A DNA stretch of 41,818 bases, from NCBI RefSeq assembly GCF_001037465.1, contig NZ_LFCV01000055.1:1-41818 (forward strand), in the 5' to 3' direction. Both the position numbers and the translations under genes were made by a program. Source of the stretch: Xenorhabdus khoisanae. GTDB taxonomy: Bacteria > Pseudomonadota > Gammaproteobacteria > Enterobacterales > Enterobacteriaceae. The notes below the pieces were generated by a model, which did not search any database, was not told the origin of the DNA, and was given only the letters and a program-made list of their open reading frames with translations. Shown here piece by piece: positions 1 through 10,000 of the stretch; positions within the stretch are counted from its first letter, which is position 1, and every line of letters begins with the position of its first letter.

Positions 1-143
1 CTGCTGAGGCAGTTCAAGCAGTTGTAGTCATGTTCTTAGTAATGAGGTTTAATTATAAATGAAACCATAATAAATATGGGATTCATTTGTCATTTAATCA
101 TTTTGTTTTAATGATATTTTAACATTAAATCAATATTTATTTA
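1..143. other. Left-edge intergenic region upstream of rtxH
   Basis: AT-rich leader before the toxin genes. No complete gene is visible. One forward frame stays open from the window edge to a stop near position 61, about 19 codons, which could be the tail of an upstream gene or chance. A promoter for the rtx genes probably lies here, but no convincing -35/-10 pair was identified. In Vibrio MARTX loci the secretion genes rtxBDE lie upstream in the opposite direction; whether that holds here cannot be seen. Confidence 0.3.
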
Positions 144-539
144 ATGGATAATGATATGTCTGAGAAATTCGTTCAAACCATTTCAAGCGTTAATTATAAC
201 AAAGGTGTGTTCTCCCTTTATTTTGTTGGTCAAGATCCTAATCGAATGGCAAATGGCATATTGGCAGAAAGTGATCAGGAATTACAATTAAAACAAACTA
301 TTCATATGCCTGCATCGGGTTTTATGTATATGGTTTCCATGGTAAAAAACATGCTTGAAGATCCCAGAATGGAAGCTGAAATCAATAAACTGATTGCCGC
401 AGGTTTTTTACCTATGCCAGAAATAAATGAAACTGAAACGTCGGCACAAACTGATGCGATGGTTGCAGAAACAGCTGATGTTGCAGAAACCACTGAGCCT
501 AAAAAGCGCGTAACACGCAATTCAGAAACATCAAAATAA
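144..539 (+). CDS. rtxH: MARTX-locus conserved hypothetical protein (RtxH-like)
   Basis: Small protein of 131 residues encoded immediately before rtxC and rtxA, the position held by the conserved hypothetical gene rtxH in Vibrio MARTX operons. The first 90 residues look folded, with phrases such as VQTISSVNYNKGVFSLYFVG and IHMPASGFMYMVSMVKNML. The C-terminal 40 residues are low-complexity, rich in Glu, Thr and Ala, and end in a basic stretch. The in-frame ATG at 156 (MSEKFVQ) is an alternative start and, from memory of the Vibrio homologue, may be the better one; neither start has a clear Shine-Dalgarno sequence. Its function is unknown. The assignment rests mainly on position and recalled similarity. 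Confidence 0.7.
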   Translation: MDNDMSEKFVQTISSVNYNKGVFSLYFVGQDPNRMANGILAESDQELQLKQTIHMPASGFMYMVSMVKNMLEDPRMEAEINKLIAAGFLPMPEINETETSAQTDAMVAETADVAETTEPKKRVTRNSETSK

Positions 540-574
540 TATCTGTACATTCCTAGTCAAGTGGTTGCTCACTT

Positions 575-1036
575 ATGATGGTCACACATCAATCAGCAAC
601 ACTGAGTACGACTGAAATACAGGCAATGATTGGTGGGGTAATGTTGCTTTGTCAACATTCCCCTTTGCACCGACGCTATTTGGTTGCTGAGTGGCAACAA
701 CGAATCTTGCCGTCATTTGAGCTTAATCAGTTTTGCTATTACGAAGATGAACATAAACGCCCAGTTGCTTTTTGTAATTGGGCTTTTTTGTCTGACAGCA
801 GTCGGGAGGCGATTCTTGCGGGAGAGCGAGAAATATCGCGGGAAGACTGGCGTTCTGGTCAGCATATCTTTTTTCCAGAAATGATTGCGCCTTTCGGACA
901 TGCCCGTGACATTGCCTGCGATCTTCGTCGGCGTGTCTTTGCAGCATGGAAAGGGCAAAAAGCCTGCACAGTCAGGGGAACTCTGGATATTCAAAATGAC
1001 CGCTGTATCCGCAAGGTACAGTGGTTTAATGTTTAA
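575..1036 (+). CDS. rtxC: RTX toxin-activating lysine acyltransferase (HlyC/RtxC family)
   Basis: A 153-residue protein of the HlyC family, cytosolic acyltransferases that move a fatty acyl group from acyl-ACP to lysines of RTX toxins. The family signature around the catalytic histidine is present (SPLHRRY, His32, matching His23 of HlyC). So are the conserved blocks AFCNWA, DWRSGQ and IAPFG. At the position of the second HlyC catalytic residue, Asp92 in FIDWIAPFG, this protein has Glu102 in FFPEMIAPFG, a conservative but notable change. Length is close to the family norm of about 150 to 170. The gene starts 35 bases after rtxH and ends 23 bases before rtxA, so co-transcription is likely. The adjacent ATG at 578 is an equally possible start. 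Confidence 0.9.
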   Translation: MMVTHQSATLSTTEIQAMIGGVMLLCQHSPLHRRYLVAEWQQRILPSFELNQFCYYEDEHKRPVAFCNWAFLSDSSREAILAGEREISREDWRSGQHIFFPEMIAPFGHARDIACDLRRRVFAAWKGQKACTVRGTLDIQNDRCIRKVQWFNV

Positions 1037-1059
1037 TTTTTCTACCCAAGGATTATTTT

Positions 1060-4000
1060 ATGGGGAAATCATTTAACCGCAGTGCAGAATATTTCTTTAC
1101 TGGGGTATATGAAGATGATGATGGTGGACACAAAATAGATGCCATCAGATTAGGTAGTGGTGTCATTAACGCTTATGGTGGAAACGACTATATCGTCGTC
1201 GGTTCTTTTAGTGCGTTAGTCAATACAACATGGGGCAATGACACAATTGTGGGAGCGTCTGGCTATCTGGAAGTCAATGACACTAGTGGCGATCTTACTG
1301 TGAAAGGAGTAACTGGCTACACTACCATTACTAAGACACAGGGTGGAGCAATAACATTTGAAGGTGTTTCCGGTGCGGTAAAAATCAATCATACCGGTAC
1401 CAGTATCGGTGAAAAGGATGACATATTTTATTCTGGCGCTGCCGGATACAATAGTATTACCCGCAAAGGGTTGCAGGGTGACGTTAGTTTCAAGGGCGCA
1501 GGTGCATACAACGAAATCTGGCATGAAACCCAGTGGAGCAATCTGTCTTTTAGCGGCGCAGGTGCCGGCAATAAGATCGACCGTACTTGGTTTGACAGAT
1601 ATCAGGGTTCTAAGGGAGATGTGACCTTTAATGGTGCTGGTGCCGCGAACGTCATTAGCTCCAGAGTCGAGACGGGTAATATTAGTTTTACGGGTGGCGG
1701 GGCATATAACCATCTCTCTCGTAAGGGTAAATTCGGCAACATCACTCTGAAAGGTGCGGGGGCTTATAACCGTCTTGAGCGTACACGTCAGGCGGATGAT
1801 GTTTATTCTGAAACCCGGGGAGATATCCGGTTTGAGGGGGGGGGTGGATATAATAGCCTCTACTCCGATGTTGCGCACGGTAATATCTATTTCACGGGGG
1901 CGGGTGCCTATAATGAAATTACCCGCAAGGGTGCAGCCAATGACTTAGGCAGCGAAGGGATGGAATATGCCAGAGCTGAAGAGGTTGTGCTGACAACTGC
2001 AACCATGAGTGGTTCATGGATTGGCAACTCCCATCAGGTGACAGGGTTTAAATCGGCGCGGGAGGCGAACACTTACCTGTTTGCGTTTGAGGATGGTACT
2101 TACACTAAAATCAACAAGGTTCAGCTCCGCAATGATCCTGACACTGGCAAACTGAAATACGTTTCAACGGCTTGGTATAAAGAAGGTAAACATCTTAAGG
2201 GGCTGGAAAAACAAGATATCTCTGCTCAGGATGGCTTTAATTCAGTCGGTACTGACGGTGCATACACGTTATCAAATCTGACCGTTGAACAACGGAAACC
2301 GGTAACGGTTCATGCCGTTGAGAAAAAACTGACAGAAAACGAATGGGTGAATTATGGCAATGGTGTCCAGATTGACGCGGCAGATATTACTTTGTCAGAC
2401 GCGAAAATGGGTGGTTACGCGATTGACAGAGATGGAACTACCATTGATGTAAAAGCTGTGAAATCCAATCGTATGCCAAACACTTATGTGTACGCCACAA
2501 GACACGACATATACACAAAAATTATTGTGGTTGAACTGAGGAACGATCCCAAAACAGGAGTACTGCAATATATTGCACGTCCTTGGTATAAGGAAGGTGA
2601 TCACACCGCTAATGTGGCGAATGAAAATATCCCTCCTGCCAACGGTTATCACTGTATGGAAACTGGTGGCTACTCGCTGAGTGATCTTCATTACAGCGTG
2701 AATACTGTGCGCACAACTTCCGGTCGTGTGCCTGATATGCATGAATATCGTGATCTTGAGCTGTTCAAATCGACAACCAGCAGTGGTGAAAGTTCGGGCG
2801 ATGTTCATTATATAGGTGTAGGCGGCGGCAACGTCATCAAATCCAACGTGACCCGTGGCAATATTTACTTTTATGGCGCGGGCATTGCCAATGTTATTGA
2901 ACATAGTTCTGAGTTTGGTAATACAGAGTTTCGTGGTGCTGGCGGTGCCAATATCCTGACGAGAAAGGGTAAAGGAAATGTACAGGCTATCATGGGCGGT
3001 GGTGCCAATGTTCTGACACATGTTGGTGATGGCAAAACTACCGGTATTATGCTGGGCGGTGCCAATGTCCTGACGAAAAAGGGCAAAGGAAATGTACAGG
3101 CTATCATGGGCGGTGGTGCCAATGTTCTGACATATGCTGGTGATGGCAAAACTACCGGTATTATGCTGGGCGGCGCGAATATCCTGACCAAAGTCGGTGA
3201 TGGCGACACCAAGGGCATTATGCTGGGTCTGGGCAACGTCCTGACACATGTTGGTGATGGACAAACGCTGGGCGTCATGGGCGCAGCAGGCAACATCTTC
3301 ACTAAAGTCGGTGATGATACAACGATTGCGGCTATGGTCGGGATTGGCAATATTTTCACCCATGTCGGAGAGGGCAATGCCTGGGCGCTGATGGGCGGTG
3401 CAGGCAACATCTTCACCAAAGTCGGCAACGGCGATGCACTGGCATTGATGCTGGCACTTGGCAATGTTTACACCCACATTGGTAACGGCACCAGCGTTGC
3501 GTTGATGATTGCTAAAGGCAACATTGCAACCAAAGTCGGTAACGGTGAAGCACTTTCTGCCATGATTGGCAAAGGCAATATCTTTACCCAGATTGGTGAT
3601 GGTTCCACTTTTGCGGCCATGATTGGCGGTGTAAACGTGCTGACCAAAGTGGGTGATGATCTGACAGCGGCATTGATGGTGGGTAAAGCCAACATTTATA
3701 CCCATGTCGGAAAAGGAACAAGCATTGGTTTGTTTGCTGGCACGGCCAACGTCATGACCAAAGTGGGTGATGGCACAACGCTTGCTGCTATGTTTGGCAA
3801 GGCCAATATCATGACTCATATCGGCAATGGTTTGACAGGCGTACTTGCATTAGGCAAGGCCAACATTGTGACAAAAGTCGGTAACGACTTCATGGGCGTT
3901 GTGGCGGCGGCTGAAGCCAATGTGGTGACGCATGTTGGTGATGGCGCGACAGCCGCTTTGTTGGCCGGAAAAGGTAACGTACTTACCAAAGTCGGTGAAG

Positions 4001-7000
4001 GAACCACAGTTGGCCTGTTAGTTTCCAAAATCGGCAACATTATGACGCATGTTGGTAATGGAACAACGGTCGGGTTTGCCAAAGGTGACGCTAATATCAT
4101 TACCAAAGCGGGTGATGGATTAGGTATCAATGCAGCTTGGGGCAAAGCTAATATCCTGACCCATGCTGGTGATGGCGATCGTTATAACTTTGCCAAAGGT
4201 GATGCCAATATCATTACCAAAGTGGGTGATGGTCAGGAAGTGACCGTTGTTCAGGGGCAGGCTAACATTATAACCCATGTGGGTGATGGTGATGATTATA
4301 CCGGCGCCTGGGGTAAAGCCAACGTTATCACTAAAGTGGGTGATGGTCGCAATGTTGTACTTGCCAAAGGTGATGCCAACCTTGTCACTCAAATCGGTGA
4401 TGGCGATAGCTTCAATGGATTGTTGAGCCAGGGCAATGTGGTCACCAAAGTGGGTGATGGCATGCAGGTCACGGCTGCTAAAGGTAAGGGTAACATCACG
4501 ACTACCGTGGGCAATGGACTAAGCGTGACTGCTGTTCATGGCGATCTGAACGTTAACACCAAAGTCGGCGATGGCGTTTCCGTCAATGTGGCTTGGGGTA
4601 AACTCAACGTCAATACCCGCGTGGGTGACGGCCTGAATGTTTCAGTAATGAAAGGTAAGGGCAATGCCAACATCCGTGTGGGTGATGGCTTGAATATCAA
4701 CGCATCTTATGCCCGCAATAACGTGGCAATTCAGGTGGGCAACGGGGATTTCTATAGCCTTGCCGTGGCGGAAAGCAATACCCAAAGCAATAAGCTGGAT
4801 ACATTGTTTGCTAATGTTAAACAAACATTATTGGGAAATGTGGGCAGTCAGGGGATCAGCTATCTGGTCAATGGCGATGAAGCCAATACATCGGGAACCC
4901 ATCAAGGGCGCGGAGCCATTAATCTGCCGGAAGTTTCTTCCCTGAATGGCTTTAAACTGACAGAAATTGATGAAATCGCTTCTGATTTGCAGGGAAGCCT
5001 GAAAGGTTCCGTAACGGGTGTTGATACCCCGGATATGGAAGGTATCCAGAATTCATTTGACAATGATCGGCGGATCATGTCTTCCCAGTCACGTAATCTG
5101 ATCGTCAATGGTGACTTTGAACAAGGTGAGACGGGCTGGAAATTCACTAATGGCTTTGAAGCCCGCCACTCGGCTCAGGCTTACGGCCTCAGTGTTGAAG
5201 GACATGGCAACCTCGTCAGTGAGCTTGATGTCAGCGGTAACACACATATCTATCAGGATATTCAGAATCTGGTCGCGGATGAAGAAATTACCGTTCAGTT
5301 CGACTTTGCAAGACGTGCTGGTTGCTCTGCTGATAACGGGCTGGAAGTGTGGTGGAATGGCAAGGTTGTTTTTGCAGCCGCCAACGGTAACGTCGAATGG
5401 CAAAATAAGACATTGACCTTAAAGGCCAAAAAGGGCAATAACCGACTGGAATTTTCTGGAATCGGTCTGAATGATGGCCTGGGCTATGTTCTGGATAATG
5501 TTTCTGCAACCTTATTGCCTGGTAAATCAGATAAGATCATTACTGAGCATATGCAGCAGGACAAAGCTTCACAACATGCCTTGCAGGATAAAGAAAGGGC
5601 GGAAGCTGACAAACAGCGTCTGGCACAGGAAAAAGACAAACAACTGGCGGCGATTTCTGGCACACAGGCACAACTGGAAGCCACGGATCTGGATGCTTTA
5701 AACGCGAACGGGCAAACACAGCGCGATGCCATCAAAGACGAAGCTCAGGCAGTGACAGATGAGCTGATGGCACATGCCAGAAATCTGGATTCACTGAGCA
5801 GTCATCACGCATATGATGGGGAATCTGGTGAACAATGGCGTGATCAGTTTGCTGGTGGCTTATTAGGGCGCTTGCAGACCGACCTGGACAAAGCAAGCGA
5901 GACTGCACAGAACCAGTTAGATAACTCACAAAAAGCGGCAGCAGCGCGTCTGGGGGATATCAAGGATGCGGTTGCCAAATCAGAATCGGGTACGCTTAAA
6001 GCTGAACAAAATCATCAGCATGCCAAGCAGGATGTTGAAGAAGCGCGCGCACAGGCCGAAAACAGAGAAAATGAATCCATCGCTCAGAAACAACGGGCTG
6101 AACAGGCAAAACTTGATGTTGACTATAAGCCGACACGCACAGGCGCAACAGGCAGCCATTTGTCAGGTAAAGCGTATGAATCTGACTATTCTGAAGACAT
6201 AGAAAAAGCTGAAAAATCCAAGAGCAAAGTTAACCCTGAATTGAACGTTGAGGCAGATGGTGGGTTCAGTGAAGAACTGCAATACCTGAATGAAGATTTG
6301 AATGAACTGACCAATGCTAAAGATGCTTTGCATCGCTTGCAGATTAACGCGGGTATACGTACCAAAAAAGCATCTGTTGGATCGATTCAGACATCAGTAT
6401 CTGCCGAAATATCGGTTAATCAACTAGTCAGCAAACCGGCTGATGTGACGACTGAGTGGCTCAGAACTACACCGGAAATTTCGGGTTTAGATCTCAGTGG
6501 CTTGAAAGCACTGGGTGAAGAATCTGTTATAAGCAGAGCACAGAAAGTGGCTTATGTTTACCGTTGGATAGAGAAAGGCAAAGATGGCCTTCGGTTAAAT
6601 AAAGACAACGAGCTTGCCACTAAAAAATATATTCCTGTGCCGGGGTTTGATCGCGTGGATGCCGATATTCCGGATGACCTCAGACAGCAAATGGTCGCCT
6701 ATATTGTTGATCCACAGTTAGGGGACACGAGTAATCTATCAAAAGCCCAAATTGCTTCACTGAAAAAACTATTTCAAAAGATCAGGGATACAAGTATACC
6801 GAAAGACCAGTTTACTTCACTGGTAAGACTCTTTGTTGATGCCACCATTGATTACGATTGGGACAAGCGCACCGAATTCGTCTCGAAACTGGAAAGCTAT
6901 GGTTATAGCTTCGAGCCTGTATATGGTGATAAGAGTATTGTTTCATTTTGGTCTGGCAAAGGCTTTAAGCAATCCCGTGAAGTTCTTGATGCAATACAGA

Positions 7001-10000
7001 CTGATGGCAAGAAGGTAGTTTACGATATTGATGTCAAAGGTAACGAGTTTGCTATTGTTCTGAACAAAATGCTGATGAATTGGAGCGTTTTATCCCTCGA
7101 TTCAAGTATTGCGGAACAGGAAGCGGTGCAATCGTCCGTTTTGGCTTCTGCACGCAGCAATACCGGATTTTGGAGTTCCCTCTATGCGACCGGATCACGT
7201 GGTGATGTCTATGTCATTGCGGAAGGCGGATTGCGTCTTGGCAACTACTTCTGGAATGTTGAATTACCTGTATTGCGTCAATTACAGCGTGAAGGCTTGG
7301 TCGGGGAAATTCGCCTGCTGGATAAAGCGGCCGAAGAATATCAAGGGATGTCACCTGAATCCATTGGTCGCAGACTGACAGAATCGGGCGTTTCTGTAAA
7401 AGTGCGCTTTGATTCACTCAATTTTGAAGAACAAGACAGACTGCTTAAATTGGATCCTGACGGATATAAACCGCATACATTGATTGATCTGGATATCAAA
7501 ACGAGCGCCATTGATAGTTTGCTGAACAAAGCCCTGCCATTCTATGGATTGCGTACAGAGCGTGATTTGCTGGTGCGTAAATCCGATGATGAAGGCTTTA
7601 AAGTCCGTCCGTGGCCGGATAATAATAGTGATGAGTTTAAAACTATCATTGTGGAAGATCCGGATGATTCAGCACAAATCAAAGCCGTTGAGCGTTTTAT
7701 CCTTGCCAACTATGACAATTACGACCAACTGCCTGATGCGTTGTATCTGGTAGAAGGGCGCATTGTTTCCCACGAGCAGGGGCGTACCCGCATTGTCGCT
7801 GAAAAAGTGGACGGTAGCTGGCGCTATAAACCGAAAACTACTGACTTGATGTCTGCGGCAGAGTTGCAGGAAGCGGCTTATGTTAAAGGTAAGATCCTCG
7901 GTGACAGCTATCGGAATGTGTTAGATGCTCTCAGTAATTACCAAAATGCCTTGCAAAACAACAAAGATTATGACTTTGAAGCAGTGGAGAAATTAATCGA
8001 CCTGCTTCACCAGGTTGAAAGCTATTTGAATGGGCATCCAGATTCAAAACGCGTTCCTGCGCTACAAAATTTGTTGTCACAAGTGAATGTCCGTCTGGAA
8101 GAATCGCTGGTACTGGCAGATATTACACCAAGAAGTGGCGAAAAAGTTGCCATTAATAACGATGGTACGCCACCGCGTGACAGAGAACCCTCCAATTCAA
8201 TAACTCGTTTCATAAACAATAATCTATTTGGCGCCAGAGAAGAGCGTCGAGAGGTAGATTATGATACCCAACTAATATTAGATGATGCTGTTACTCAAGG
8301 TGCAACGGATAAAATCACGCTACAGGGTGAAGCTGGACGTTTAACCGGTTATTACCATAATGGTGGTCAAAAAGATCAGGATGATCATAACTCGGCAAAA
8401 AAAGTCGTTCTTTTCCTTCATGGTTCCGGCTCATCTGCGGAAGAGCAAGCCAGTACTATCCAAGGCCACTACCAAAGACAAGGTGTTGATATGCTGGCGG
8501 TGAACATGCGGGGCTACGGCTCCAGTGATGGTCATCCGAGCGAAAAAGGGTTCTATCAGGATGCCCGTACCATGTTCAGATATTTAGTTAATGACCGTGG
8601 CGTCAAACCTGAAAATATCATTATTCACGGCTATTCCATGGGTGGGGCGGTTGCAGCGGATCTTGCCCGTTATGCAGAGCGCAACGGACAGGCCGTTTCT
8701 GGTTTGCTGCTTGACAGGCCAATGCCAAGCATGACCAAAGCGATTACTGCTTATGAAATGCTGAACCCTGCGGGGATCACGGCAGTGCTGGCTAAATTTG
8801 TTAATGGTCAGCTCTCGGTGGAGAAAAATCTGCAAGGCATCTCGAAACAGACGCCAATCATGCTATTAACCGATAACGAAGGACTGGGCAAAGAAGGGGA
8901 AAAACTGCGTGCTAAGCTCGTTGTAGCGGGTTATCAGGTATCGGGTGAGCAGACCTTCTATAGCCATGAAGCCAGCGGTCGGTTAATGAGCCAATATGCT
9001 GATCAGATTGTTTCAACACTTTCTGAACCTCGGCATGAAAATGGTAGCGTGAAGGCAAGCTTGCTAGAAAAATTGCTTTACCTCGTGTTTGATATGAAAG
9101 CAGGGGGAAAAGAGTTGGGTGAACACTCATCCCATTTCGCTCAGGGAGAGTCTCTGCTCAATAATCTTCAGAAACTTGTACCAGAAATTGGCAATGTTCT
9201 CCTGACTAATGGGAATCACGTTGAGTCAAAAGAATTTCTGGAAGGTATCTGTTTTGCCTTGTCTGGCCGTTACCTGATAGAAGAGCGAGTCCATGGAGTC
9301 GGTGGCGGTAAAGCGTATTTGTCGTGGCTGACTGATGCGGTCAAGGCTTACAATGACAATACGGTAAATAAAAAGAGTGATATCAATTCGATTGAAGCCT
9401 CTTTGCTTAATCAGTATCGTCGCCAAAATATCGGTCCGGCAATTCAAGATCTGCTATCGATGCAGTATAGCCAAACTCAATATCTGTCTACTCTGGAAGA
9501 TCGCAGAAAAGCCAATCAGGCTTATGGCGGCAAGCTGAAAGCCAATGGATTAACGGGAGATAGAATCGACCGCTCGTTGAGCAATGATATTGCTGGCTAT
9601 GAGTTTGTGATGGAACAGTTGCGTGATGTGGATAAAACGACATATATGTCCTTTATGTCTGAAGATCACGCAATGGCAGTTGTTGTACATAAAGGGGAAA
9701 ATCAAACTGTTTGGTCATTCTATGATCCTAACCTTGGCATCAAGTCATTTGATAACTATAAAAACTTTGAACGCTTTATGGACTCTTTCCATAAGGGAAT
9801 GATAACGGGATATAAATCCAAGCTTGCTTATACCTATGAAGCCAGCCGAGAAGAAGATCAAAGTTTCTATGTTAACTACAATACGTTTGAAGATGGCACC
9901 ATTACCCATTATGACGGAGTCTGGAAACAGGCGCGTGACGGTGAACAACAGTACGTATTGCGTGCGCTGAAAGAGCAGGGTAAGGCTTTCAAGCTGGGTT

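Noticed and set aside
2395-3819. A 474-residue open frame antisense to the B repeats
   Set aside because: Periodic coding repeats leave the opposite strand open by chance. The protein is itself a repeat with no recognisable domain, and the toxin frame is certain.
2944-4740. CRISPR-like array
   Set aside because: The regular units are continuous coding repeats of MARTX without spacers.
9190-9900. Rho-inactivation domain (RID)
   Set aside because: RID is circularly permuted, with its His before its Cys. Here the order is Cys, His, Asp.
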